From NCBI GenBank assembly GCA_029959085.1, contig JARWIR010000008.1:22182001-22246000 (forward strand): a stretch of DNA of 64,000 bases, given 5' to 3'. The stretch's first letter is position 1; each line of letters starts with the position of its first letter. The translations under genes and the position numbers were made by a program. The notes beneath the pieces are model-generated. The model did not search any database. It was not told the origin of the DNA and saw only the letters and a program-made list of their open reading frames with translations. This DNA is from Nemophila menziesii. Lineage: Eukaryota; Streptophyta; Magnoliopsida; Boraginales; Hydrophyllaceae. Shown here in pieces: positions 24,369 to 35,850 of this stretch.

Positions 24369-24594
24369 AGCTCTTCTCAAGGTTCTTCCCTCACGAACAC
24401 GTTTGTTATAAGATCTGAAGCTCCTATCAGGCTCCGGTAACGGAGGCCAAGAATTAAACACTGTGAAACCTGAAAAAGACTAAAGCAAACCACAAGCGTA
24501 AATTCGGAAAAACAAAAACTAAATACCGAAAAATAAAAATTAATTAAAACTACTACTCGAAATAGATAACCCACACGCTAACGAGACACAAGTA

Positions 24595-24610
24595 CCCGGC
24601 AGCGGCGCCA
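24595..24610 (-). promoter_or_regulatory. Primer binding site, tRNA-Asp type
   Basis: The element strand reads TGGCGCCGCTGCCGGG, complementary to the tRNA-Asp 3' end, six bases from the LTR that starts at 24617. Confidence 0.88.
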
Positions 24611-24616
24611 AAAACT

Positions 24617-25798
24617 TGGTGTCGCCTAGGGAGTGATAAAAATAAGATAAATATAAGTCTAGAAAACTACGCACTCTTACCCTAGACAAGCACAGTACTG
24701 CAAGTATTACAGGACGTATGCAAGTTTTAGTTGATAAGTTGAGTTCGTTCTCAGGGACTTAGTGTGCTAGTCGAATGGGTAGCAATAACGAGTAAGAAGT
24801 AAATAATTAAAAGACAGAAAATAAGAGGAATAAAATTCGAGATTAATTAATTAAACTAAGAAAATAAAGACAGTAAATTAAATACGAAGAATATGAGATG
24901 AGAAATATAGCTTAGGTTTTGCTAGTATGCACTAATCCTTCTAATTCTTTCTATTAAATCTAGTTAATAAGGGAGATAATTAGCTCTTGTATACTTAGTC
25001 AGGATTCTAAATTCCCATACCTTAGACCTTGAGAGCGACTAAGGGGGCTACGGACACACCACGAGGCTGGTTCAAAGAGGGTTATCAAACGCTACTAAGG
25101 ACCTAAGCAGTCAATTTCCATACATGGTGATAGTGATTAAATCATACCCTAATGACTATCTAGTTAGAATCAGTGTTGTCAGGACTAATATCGAGACTAG
25201 ACGTTATGTGTTGTTTCAATAATTAGACACCCAGCTAAGGTGATCATCTAACTACTATTAAGGTAATCCTATACTCGTGCACTAGCAAGGAAACCCGTCA
25301 TTAAATCAAAACACATAAACAAATATAAAGGTAAGCGGCTAATATCAGATTAAAACATGTAATTCCCAAAGAAACTTAGATAGAAAGAAATTAGAATTCA
25401 TAGATTATACATGATGCAAAACCCAAGCTATGGGAAGTTAAAAGAAATAATTAAAGACATCATTTTGCTCTCTACAATAAACTGGAAGAATAAAACCTTA
25501 AGAACTAATTACTATGAGGCAAGGATGATTTACAAGTGATATAAGGGTGTATTTATAGGTCTTTAGAAGACCTAATTCGTTTTCTTGAAGGAAAAGGTAA
25601 GTAATGGACTCCAAGCCCAACTCAAATTCGTAACCCTAAAAACATGAAATCAGGTCCGTTTTTCTTTTGGTCCTAGCAGCTTCAATATTCATCCGTTTGA
25701 CGCATATAAGTATACCAAATTCATCGTCTAGGAAAGATATTCAACTTTTCTCTTGACCGTTTCTCCAAATTCCACACCGGTATGACTTACCTTTAGCT
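24617..25798 (-). repeat. Athila-type 5' LTR, truncated
   Basis: Starts TGGTGTCGCCTAGGG and aligns with the LTR at 59010 onward: CTGCAAGTAT, CCTTGAGAGCGACTAAGG, TTCATCCGTTTGACGC, TTGACCGTTTCTCC. TATA box at 25550-25557. It loses similarity at about 25798, where the 3' region of a plus-strand element begins, so its outer quarter is missing. Confidence 0.8.
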
Positions 25799-26063
25799 CA
25801 TGAGAGAATATATGAAGTAGAAGTTGGAGAAGATGATAAACAAGAGATTTCTAAAGTGTGATTGATTGGGATGGAGCATAAGAGGATGAAAGGGAATGCG
25901 AAAATTGGTGATACTAGAAGGTTACATACAAGAAAAGCACTACACCCTATTCCGGGTATTGATTATTCGAGGCAATAGCCTCGAAGAGTATGTTTTCTTT
26001 CTTCCTTACCATTTCTTTATATGCAATATTTGCTGTTTTAAAATTTTCTTATCGGGTCTTTTC

Positions 26064-26083
26064 GAGTCGTGGAGACACGACTC
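26064..26083 (+). other. Conserved GNRA hairpin, copy 2
   Basis: GAGTCGTG-GAGA-CACGACTC: a perfect 8-bp stem with a GAGA tetraloop. Confidence 0.8.
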
Positions 26084-27495
26084 ATTTTTGAGTTGGGGGT
26101 GTGGGGATTCGTTGCCCCTCATCTCTGTTTTTATGTGTTTTACTGTTTCTAGGAAAAAATAATATTTTTTGAGAGAAGGGATAGATGTAGATTGTGTTTA
26201 ATAGCTTGAAATCATAAGCTTAGTTAGTTAATGATGGAAAGTAGTATATTTATGAGCTATTTATTGTGTATGCTTTGAGTATTTGCTGGACACACACATT
26301 GACAGTAAAGAAAATATTAGTAAGCAATGCGGTAGAAGTATGTTTGATCTTAGGGCGCCTTGAGGGGTGTGTAGGCTGTGAGATCAAAGCTAGTTGATAA
26401 AATCGTTTGATGAACGTGCTAAAGGTAAGATAATAACGAAATTGCATAGTTTAGAAAGTGAATAAGGCGATTCTTTCATAAGCCCATTGTTTCCTTTTAG
26501 CTTGTTGTTCATTTATTATAATTATATCCTTCTTAGCCCCTTCTAGCCTTTCTAAAGCCTTTTTATTAGCCACATTATAAGCCATATCCTTTTAGATTCT
26601 AGGACGTTTCCATATGACCCGCACTCGAATTGCGATGCATAGACAGTTGTTTTAAAGCTTGAGTTTGGGGTGGTGGGTCCACCATTATGGGAAATATTAT
26701 TGGGTTGGGATTTTTGAGCTTATTAATTATTCTCTAGTCATATTTTGATGATGATTCACTATTATAATATTATAACCCTTTGCCGGGGTAAAAGTAAATG
26801 AAAAAAATTTATGAAAAGAAAAAGAAAATATGTGAAAAATAGTATGATATTTCACATAAAAAAGAGAGTCATAGATATACAAAAGAAAAAATTGATATCA
26901 AAAGATTGAATATATTTGGACTGGAAAAGTGGAATTTTTTATGTGAACATCTTATGCTTTAGTCTTGGGTTATTGGGGATGCTAAAATAGTGCATCAAAA
27001 TCATTGGGTTGAGTGAGAACGTTTTATGAGAGTAACTCAAGCTCTAGGGCGATTCATTGATGGCTAGAGAGGAGAGAGCCAAAAGCTCACTATAAATTAT
27101 CCAAATATATTTATGATACCGTCCCTAAGTTAACATTACAACCTTAAAGACCTTTTGATTCTTTCCTATGTAATCTAGAAGTGATTGAGCCGTTAGAGAG
27201 TAGTTAAATGGATCCTTGGATACCAGTGAAGTTCGATGAACAATCTATAGCCTCCTTGGTAAACTGAGTAAAAAACCTCTCCTTCTTACATTGCGAAGCT
27301 AATCTTATCTTGAAATCAAGGCGCGTTGATCGTGAGTATGACAAGAGTACAAGTAAATTAGTTTGTAAATATTATTACATGAAATTTTCTGAGTAGTTGG
27401 TTTGAGTCTATTCTATAGATTCTGCTATCTTCTTTCCCATTGTGCTTAATTGACTTAGGTGTGTATATAGAGACTCCCCTTTGTTCTTATCTTTA

Positions 27496-27514
27496 TTGTA
27501 TCAGAACGATACAA
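27496..27514 (+). other. PPT-proximal hairpin with alternative stem
   Basis: TTGTATC-AGAAC-GATACAA: a perfect 7-bp stem. Compared with 10486-10504, three stem positions have changed together on both arms, so the shape is kept although the sequence differs. Confidence 0.78.
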
Positions 27515-27515
27515 C

Positions 27516-27531
27516 TTTAAGTTGGGGGTCT
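27516..27531 (+). promoter_or_regulatory. Polypurine tract
   Basis: TTTAAGTTGGGGGTCT immediately before the LTR start TGATGTCTC at 27532. Confidence 0.82.
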
Positions 27532-29057
27532 TGATGTCTCTCAATTTGTGATATAATAATGTAGGTTGGAGACATCATTTTAGGTGTATTTGAGCATTTA
27601 ATAATATATTTTAATTCATATCTTGATATTTTCCTATTTCTTATCTTCATTTAATGAATTATATTTTTTAGAATATACTTGGTTAAATTGGTTTGTTAAT
27701 GTGAAACTTTAAAGATATATGGAAATTAATTAGACGCCAAATCAATTCTAAAGAGATAATGAAATAAGATATGGATGGATATTGGAGATAAAAGGAAGTA
27801 GAGATAGAATAGGAAAGGAAAAGTTGCCAAGTAATTCTGAAATCCTGCAGTCACGTCCACTAAAGTGAAGATAACTCAAAATCAGCTGGGATTTGGAAAA
27901 GCTATCTAAAGGAATAGTGTAGATCTTTTCAACATGGTCAGTTTTGATATAAAGAACACGTCATCAGAGCAATATTGAAGAAGTTACGACCAAAACAAGA
28001 CAACATCAGTTTTTCCCTTCTCCTACGTTTTAGGAAACGAATTTGATTTTGAAAAGAAGTCCAATTACTTTCCTTCTACTTCAAGAAACCAAATTAGGGC
28101 TTCCTAATCACCTATAAATACACCCTCTTATCATTGTAAACATGTCCTTTCTTAGTTCTAAGCCATATATTAGTCCTTGCTTGAATATTAATCCTTAGTA
28201 TCAAGTTTATCATCTAAGAAGCAAGCTGGCATGTAGAGGAAGACAAGAAGCACGAAGTTGGAGAGTGACAAACTCCTCTTCTACATCTCCCGTTATCTAT
28301 ATTTAGGGTAATTAGCTATAGATTTGTGGTTTCACCATATTTTTAAAATTTTATTTGGTAAGTTTTACTATTAATTGTTTGGGTTATTATTTTGTCTAAA
28401 ATTCTAAAACTCTATATGTTATTTTAATTGATTTGAGTTTGGCATATATTGGTATTGTGTGCTTTGACTTATTGTTTCCATCCCTATAATTGGCCAATCT
28501 TAGGAATATCCTTAGTAATTGAGTTAACACCCGGAAGGGGATTCAATTATTGACAACACCACATAATCGTCTAGTGTGCGGTAGTGATCCTGACGGGCTT
28601 GCCTAACTAGATAGTCATTACTCAGGGTCCCCTTACCCAAGTCCCCTAGTAGTGGAGAGGTTGCTCCTAAGTCCACCCAGACGGGGGTTAGGAAGAATTT
28701 AGAATCCCGGTTAATATATAATGCTCAATTCACCCTTAAGGTTAGAATAACAATTTAGTAAGATAAACTCATATTATTAACCCTAATTTATCTGACTTAC
28801 ATTCATATTTATTTATCTGCATTCTTATATATTATTTCACATTAGATAATTATTCATCTTATTATATTTTATTCTAAACATCTAAATTCTTCTATGCTTA
28901 TTGAATACAAGTAGATCTAACAGATTAAATCCTTACGAACGAACTTTACTTATCAACTAAACTTGTAAACGATCTGTAATACTTGCAGTGAGTTTCCCCG
29001 TGGTAGTCAAGGGTGTGTCCTTTATTATTATCTTATTTATCTGGTTATTTATCACAC
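27532..29057 (+). repeat. Athila-type 3' LTR, plus strand
   Basis: Starts TGATGTCTCTCAATTTGTG after the PPT and runs to TTATCACACC at 29057, where the last bases (expected ...GACACCA) are missing. TATA box at 28113-28120. The core with CCCGGAAGGGG, CCTGACGGGCTTGCC and CCCAGACGGGGG corresponds to the CCCGTCAGGG motifs of 8887-10468. It is cut by a minus-strand gag-like region. Confidence 0.85.
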
Positions 29058-29480
29058 CTTTGCCACCACCAGTTTCTCCATAATTTGATGTTGATGTTGC
29101 ATATCTTTCACTAGTGATGTGGTAGCATCGATCCTCGCCATCATAATTTTAATATATTCCATTAAAGCTTTCATGAAACAATTGAGAGAGTTTTCCAATT
29201 TGGCGAACCTTTCATCATTCTCTCTCGCGCACCCTTGCATCACATTCATGAAAGATTGTATGGTTAGTTGAAGTTCATTAACGGAATTCTCATATTCTGA
29301 TTGTGGTGGAGTTTGATCTTGATAGCTTGGACCTCCTTGATAGGAACATTGAGGTCTTGGCCGATAGATAGTACTTTGATTCTCAGCTCCACTCATATTT
29401 ATTCGATGTTCAACTATCCCGTAACTTGAACAACCATACCCACCATTTTCATTCTACGACACAAGTGAGTGCTCCATACC
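29058..29480 (-). pseudogene. Gag-like acidic ORF of a second non-autonomous element
   Basis: The frame at 29052-29396 encodes a Gln/Pro-rich start (YRPRPQCSYQGGPSYQDQTP). Then follow helix-forming repeats (ENSVNELQLTIQSFMNVMQG, ENDERFAKLENSLNCFMKAL) and DATTSLVKDMQHQHQ, likely coiled-coil. Only about 200 bases separate its start from the PBS remnant at 29584-29600, so the usual capsid core of gag is missing, as in the element at 8887-16665. It is truncated on the left at 29058. Confidence 0.6.
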
Positions 29481-29602
29481 TAAAGAAAACCTGAAAAAGA
29501 CTAAAAACAAAACAATCGTAAAATGAAAAACAAACTAGACACCTCTACACTACAATGATAACACAAAAATCTTAAACAATCATTCCCGACAGGGGTGCAT
29601 CT

Positions 29603-31106
29603 TGACCATGGTGTTTTCCTTTGATAAAATAAATATTCAGAGCTTAGCAGAAAATCACCTCCACTGAGTACAGATCATAGGTTAGCAAGAAGAGATAAGA
29701 AAGGTTATCGTTCGCAAGGATGAAGTGCGATTAAAGGTTTCAAAGTAATGTAAAGATGCAAGTATGTAATTTGATTAACATAATAGAAATATAAAATGGA
29801 AATAGTTTTGTTTTGTTTTTTTAAACCTATTAAACTAATTATGCACAAAAGATAATGGCTAAGTAATGCTAGTAATAATATTATTCTATTGAATTTTGTT
29901 TATAAGTATAAGGACGAATTGGCGATGTTTCACATTAATCGGGATTGAAAGCCACTTTATCCTCTATTCAGGCACCTAGAGCATCTACCTTACACACCCT
30001 CCGGTTATCCGATGTATTAATGCACACAACCCAAAGACTACCTAGGTTTCAAGGAACCCACTTGTCCAAGGCACTAGGTGCTTATATTTTATATCTAAAA
30101 ATCAAACCCCCCGCACGAACGTTAATCGGATAGTCTCACACTACCTAAGTGTGATCAGGACCTAGATAGGCAACATACTCACAAATATAAACAATGGAAA
30201 TATAATTCGAGCTCAATTAAATTAAATATACAAATATCTCAAATGAAATTTAAAGCAAAACAATATTCAATTCGTTCTTACAATACAATCCTAAGCAAAA
30301 ATGTAATAAAAAGCATAATTTAACCTTTGAATGAAATAGATTAGCTATAATCTATAGAAAAATTAACACTAATGCTAGATTACCCAAAATTTTAGAGATG
30401 GGAGAAGCGTAGACGCGTTGTGGTGAAGCTCCGATGTGGTTTCTTCCTCCTCTAGATCTTCCGGACTGCTTCTGTAGTTGAATTTCTTTTTTGGAATTTT
30501 AATTCTGGCAGCCAAAAGATCAGTTTCTAATGATGGGAGTTGATATTTATAGAGATAAATTCGTTAGGGTGGGCTTTGGACTCGTCAAGATGATCTAGCC
30601 CATCCCAAAGACGCATTACACCAAGAGGTTTCAGGTTCGAGTCACGCCGGCTGAAAATTACATAACTTCTTTGTTACAACTTCGAATTGCTAAATCTCAG
30701 TTGCCACGTGACCGTGAGTCAGAGCCCTACAATTTGGTCGAAGGGCTTATCCAAATTATTCGTTAATCTCGCGTGACATCTCAAACAATCCAATTTCTAA
30801 TTTTAGCTAACAACTCTTTCACTTTCTAAAAATGGTTTTTTTCATACTTTACTCTTGGATTACTTATTCGATATTCTTTAATCGACTTATTATCCATGAT
30901 TTGGCATCTTATATCAACCATGTACCTAAAAGTTTCACATTTAACAAGCAAATTTCACGAAAAGCTATAAACGTGAAAACTTTTCAAAATAGGACAAAAG
31001 CGAGATTATATCAAATAATGGAGAAAAATACATTAGTTGGGCACAAAAAAGAATAGAAATAGATGTCTCACAATATGATTTATTTATTACAAAAAGGGAG
31101 ACATCA
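29603..31106 (-). repeat. Athila-type LTR, second subfamily
   Basis: A full-length 1504-bp LTR, from TGACCATGG to GAGACATCA. To its left is a decayed PBS (29584-29600, CCCGACAGGGGTGCA) and gag-like sequence. To its right, gag sequence of another element begins at once without PPT. It aligns with 1-956 and with 33625-34437. It carries a tRNA-like block at 30595-30645. Confidence 0.8.
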
Positions 31107-32990
31107 TAAACCAATCGTCTCTCTCTCAACGAATTTCCGTTTATTGGAAAACACCTCCTTCATGAACTTTAGGTACTTTGGAATAGCAAGGATGGTTTCC
31201 AAAAACGGTAGATTAATATGAAACCTCTTCATCATGTCTATAAACTTCTTGTATTCATTAGCATCTTCTTGATTGTAGACACGTGAAGGGAAATGTGGGG
31301 GAGAACAATCCCCACTAACAACTTCTTTCTTCTTCTTTTGAGCAATCAATATCTTTTCAATACTATTTTCGATGATCACCTGCTAACTAACTTCTTCTTG
31401 AACCTATTATTCTATAACTTCTTCCACAACTTTGGGTTTATGGGTTTTCTCTTTCTCTTTCATACTTGGAAAAGATGGGGGTAATAGCTTCCTACTTCTC
31501 AAAGTTATTGCATTACACTCCTCGTGATTCTGTGGATTCTCAATATTGCTTGGTAATTAACCTTATGGTCTCATATTCAAGTGATTAGCAATCAGGGATA
31601 CCCGAGTCTCAATATTTTTCAACACGGCTGAGTGCTCGTTTATTCTCTCATTATTTTGCTTCCATATATATTATATTGAGTCAACGTCATGAACGAAGAA
31701 TGTTTGAACAATTCCATTTGGAGCATCTTCTTGCGGATATTTAGGTAGTTCTTTTTGAGTGAGAGTCTCAGAATATGAATCTTGAGCAGGTCTTTTCACT
31801 CCTTAGTAATGATTCTTAGGTCTCTGTTGAAAGTTTTGTTCTTGGGGGGCGTTGTTGATAATTCCCTAGATTGGCTGACCCATTCGGATTGGACCAATTG
31901 AGCCCTGGATGGTTGCGATTTGGTTGTATGTATACATGACCACCTACATAGTGGTTTCCCCTATTAGAAATGAACGCAACAGATCCAGGATTACCTTGGC
32001 ACTCTTCTAGAGTATGATCACTTTCACCACAATTGGAACATCCAAAAGTCTCTTGAATAATTTTAACTTCTTTCTTCTTGTTTTGGAAGCCCTCTTTCAC
32101 AACCATATCTAATTGCTTCATCTGGTCCTCCAAAGTAGAGAATTTAGCTTCTAACGTGGTGTCATTAGCTACGTGTAACATACCTCTATGCACTCTTGGC
32201 ACATGCCAAATTTTCTTTGTATCTATGATCTTCTACATCGATTGCGCAACCTGAACTGGATCCATAGAAACGAAACCACCACCACCAATATTGTCTAATC
32301 TCAACCTTGAAATTCCATCTAAACCCTTATAAAACATCAAAAGTTGCATCAGGGGAATATACCCATGGATAGGGCATTTAGTCAACTATTGAAGGAATCT
32401 AATCCAAGTCTCCCCTAAAGTGACAAAATTGACAAGTTCAACCTGGCCTTTCATTCTCATACCCTGTGGGTAGAATATATCAAAAAAATGGCTCGAAAAT
32501 GATCCCAATCAGGGATCGCATCGGATGGTTGTCTGTCTAACCACCCACTGGGACATAAAGTAGTACATCTTCTCTCTTGTAACGCCCTGAGTAATGTAGG
32601 CGTCACATATCTACATGAACTTCTGTATAGCACGAACTGGATCCTGGTGAGCAGCTCCACTGTAGTTCCCATAACTTAGGAACTAATTTAACATACCCAT
32701 ATCGGGCTTAAAACGTGCGGTTTGAATAACTGGAGGGCGAATTCCTAAGGGCTGAACACGAAAAGGCACTCGCGGCTCAGGGATGCCTTGCATTTGTTGA
32801 TGAGGCACATTGGATGGATTTGTTCCATTCAAGTTTTCTCCTTGCAGAATGTTGTTTTGAACTCCCTCAGGTGGAGTATGTCCTAGAGGAGGGTTCAAAG
32901 GATCTCCATGGGCTATGAAACCAGGTGGATGGTTAAGGTTAGCCGTTACGCAAATGCTTTATGTTCTATTTCTCTCTTTCATTGGAGTCT
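31107..32990 (-). pseudogene. Athila-type gag (C-terminus to N-terminus)
   Basis: Several frames make up most of gag. The N-terminal part (32683-32898) has VPFRVQPLGIRPP and FKPDMGMLN. The core (32457-32672) is shifted, with stops; ICDAYIT-like codons lie near 32600. The part at 31816-32202 has ATLEAKFSTLEDQMKQLD and an intact zinc knuckle (CSNCGESDHTLEEC, CX2CX4HX4C), then a Gly/Asn-rich stretch. The C-terminal part (31107-31379) has PHFPSRVYNQEDANEYKKF and IPKYLKFMKEVFSNKRKF, just before where protease would start. The frame ends where the LTR at 29603-31106 begins, so protease and everything after it are missing. Confidence 0.82.
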
Positions 32991-33120
32991 GAATATCATC
33001 TCGGGGTCCGAGTGCATACACCAACACCTGTGAACCCGAGAAGAGACAAAAACACCAAAAACAAAATAAAACGAGTCCAAACAATAAACTAAAGACTTTT
33101 AAACTACTATGCTATGTTGT

Positions 33121-33560
33121 AGATCTACCCGTCTAGGTGCCGCCTAGGCGTCAACTCCCCACTCAGCTGTTTATGCCTAGTTAAAATTCTAGGCATTTTT
33201 TCCTAGCGCCTTAGTCGCCGTGGAAAGGCGCCTAGCCCGTCTAGGCACCTATTAATGGAAAAAAATTGTCGCCTAGGCGCCGATTAATGGTAAAACATGC
33301 CCGCATAGACCTTTTTGTAATTTTTCTTACTGTCGAGAATTCTTTAGTTGGTATAATAACTCAATTTTTAGTACTTTTATATTTACTATAATGTTGTTAG
33401 ATGAATTTTATGATATAAATAGTTAAAATTGCTATAATTACTACATATATATTACTAAATATACAAAATTACATATTAGGATTCAAAACCGTATAATTCC
33501 GCCTAGGTCCCGTGTAATCCCGCGTAGGCGCGAGACCTCGGTCAACCACCTAGCGCCCAA
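33121..33560. repeat. Palindromic CCTAGGCG repeat element
   Basis: Inserted in the gag leader between two halves that align with 29520-29580. It is rich in short palindromes: GCCGCCTAGGCG, GGCGCCTAGCCC, GTCGCCTAGGCGCC and, at the other end, CCGCCTAGGTCC, GCGTAGGCGCGAG and CCACCTAGCGCCC, around an AT-rich centre (33310-33480). No clear terminal inverted repeat or target duplication could be fixed. It is probably a MITE-like or other non-coding repeat. Confidence 0.5.
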
Positions 33561-33603
33561 AACCAAGATTTGCATCATATGAACACAAAAATCTAAACCA
33601 CCA

Positions 33604-33621
33604 TCCCCGGCGGCGGCGCCA
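33604..33621 (-). promoter_or_regulatory. Primer binding site, tRNA-Asp type
   Basis: The element strand reads TGGCGCCGCCGCCGGGGA, a good complement of the tRNA-Asp 3' end, three bases from the LTR at 33625. Confidence 0.87.
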
Positions 33622-33624
33622 TAT

Positions 33625-34437
33625 TGACCTCTGTCACCCCGTTATATAAAATAAAAAACCACTAATACGGGGATCGACTGCGCAGAGTACAGATCGCAGG
33701 TAGTGAAAAATGATAAGTATAGATTCGTTCGCAGGGATGGACTGGTGATTTCTGATCTTCAAGTAATATAAAGATCTAGAGTATGCAATTTTAATAACAA
33801 AAAGAATATATTTGTTTGGTTTTGCGAATTTATAACTAAATGACGAAATTAAGTAACTGCAAATAAGATATATTATGATTGTCAACTAAGAAATAGAAAT
33901 AAACAAATAAATAAAAATGGTAAACTGATGAGAACAAAGCTTGAGGATATTGCTAGACAATACTTTATGTAGCAAATTGATTTTGATATAATTAAGGGCG
34001 AATCAGTTTGGTATTCTCACTAGTTAGGATTCGAATGTGATTAAGCTTACACAAGGGAAAACTTCGCACACAATTCTATCCTTACTCATCTCATGGCTTT
34101 CATAGCATGCCAATAACATCCCTTAAAGGGAACTAAGCATCTATATCCTATAACTATAATCCTTCCCCCAGTCCAGGTGTTAGTCAGATTACTAAAGCTT
34201 CTGCTACTTTGGCCACAAGGACATGAGTATTTAAAACAAGAATATAAACAATGGAATTTATGATAAAACCCAATTCATTTCAATATGATAATATATCATA
34301 CATGTAATTAACACAAATAAAAAAGATAACATATCATATTAATTAAGCATCCTCAAGCAAAAGGAGTTTATCATATTGATCCACACGTACTACTAACACT
34401 GTAAATAGCGTGGTTTGAATGTACTAAAATGTTATGT
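33625..34437 (-). repeat. Athila-type 5' LTR, inner half
   Basis: Starts TGACCTCTGTCACC directly outside the PBS and aligns with the beginning of 29603-31106 (GTACAGATC--AGGT). It loses its outer half at about 34437, where another LTR copy begins partway in. Confidence 0.7.
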
Positions 34438-35814
34438 TGCAATTAAAAGCAATAGTAATAATGAGGAATTTTGTAATTGGTTTTTATAATAAAAGGACTA
34501 ACTTGCATACAAATAATCATTAAACTAAAGTGAAATTCAGTAAAAATATTAAAAAGATTATAAAGTATGAGAAGTAATGCTTGATTCTTGCAACTAATCC
34601 TCTTAATCAATGATTTTCTCGTTTATTGTATAAGGGCGAATTGAATGATTCGCATTATGCATCTAAGTTCCTGCATGGGCAATCTTAGATCTCTACCTTA
34701 TTCATCTTCTCGGTTTTCGGGTAGGCTTAAGTTCTTGGCCCTATTGACTACCTAGCGTGCTAAAATCGTTTGATAAAAGGCACTAGGCTCTTATATATTA
34801 TATCCGAAATCTCGAATCCCTGCCCGGGTGTTAGTCAAAAAGTCTCAAACTACTTATACTTGATCAGGGTACAAGTAGGCAACATGCATAAATATATAAA
34901 CAATGGAATAAATAAAATTTAATTCATTCTATTACTATAGAATATCTCAAATCACCAAAACAAGAATAAAAATCAACTAAGGTTCATACCCATTGCAAGT
35001 CTCAAGCATAAAATATTTAGCTCATACTATATGAAGGAAAATAAAATGAAAATAATACTAGAATCATGTTTAAAAGACAAAATGAATCGAATTAACCTAA
35101 AATATGGAATTGATAGGTTGCAAGTATAGTGGAGAATGATGAAATTTGGGTCTAAAATCCTTCTTCCCTCTTCCCCAGGCGCTTGAGCTCTTCTCTAGAT
35201 GAAAAATATTTGATAAAAATGAAGCGTCATGAATTATGGAGCTCAAATAAGCTTATATACCAGGTCCAAAAACGTGTTGGACTAATGGGCTCACTAAAAT
35301 GACTTAAAAAATTGCACAACCCGTTTTTTACCATGTTGTTCAGATTCGAGCCATGTTGGTAAAAGTGACATAACTTTCTTGTCTCAAATCTGAATTGACT
35401 TCTATCACCTCTCACGTGACCCTGACTCCAATCTCTGTCCAAATTAAAAGGAATCAGGTCCATATCTATTACAAATTAATTATGATGACAGAAACAATAT
35501 GAAGATGCACTTTTATGGTAAATGCTCTAACTTCCCAAAAGTGACTTCCAGCTCTCTTTACACCTTGGCTTGGCTTTGGACTTCAATCCTTGAATTTTCC
35601 TCATATTCTTGGACCTTATTTCAACCATATACCTAAAAGCTACACACTTACCAAACAGTTTAGGCACAAAAATAATATAAATGAAATATTGTCTAAATAA
35701 TGTAGAAAAGTATAATATGACGATTATTATGGAAAAATCTCTCACTTAGGTCCCATAAGCCCTAAAAGTAATGTCTCGTGAGTAGATTAATCTATAACAA
35801 AAGAAGAGACATCA
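34438..35814 (-). repeat. Athila-type 3' LTR, start missing
   Basis: The 34500-35000 stretch repeats features already seen at 33780-34260 (TAAGGGCGAAT, CAT-TATATC--TA, GGTGTTAGTCA), so this is a second LTR copy. It ends in GAGACATCA at 35814, followed by the PPT, so it is a 3' LTR of the element whose 3' region runs to 37742. Confidence 0.72.
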
Positions 35815-35850
35815 AGACCCCCAACTCAAAGTTTTGTCGTCGCGACAGAA
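35815..35850 (-). promoter_or_regulatory. Polypurine tract and PPT-proximal hairpin
   Basis: PPT at 35815-35830 (element strand TTTGAGTTGGGGGTCT). Hairpin at 35832-35850, arms TTTTGTCG and CGACAGAA around TCG, 7 of 8 pairs. Confidence 0.75.

Larger units (their letters stand above)
25799..27531 (+). mobile_element. 3' internal region of a plus-strand Athila-type element
   Basis: The end of an ORF3 (the stretch to about 25995, with GGCAATAGCCTCGAAGAG matching the ORF3 end at 47205-47222 on the other strand) is followed by about 1.5 kb of noncoding sequence. Landmarks are the GNRA hairpin (26064-26083), a GAGTTGGGGGTGTGGGG tract right after it, a GAGTTTGGGGTGGTGGG tract near 26661-26677, the PPT-proximal hairpin and the PPT at its end. 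Protein-coding gag and pol are absent from this copy. Confidence 0.78.
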
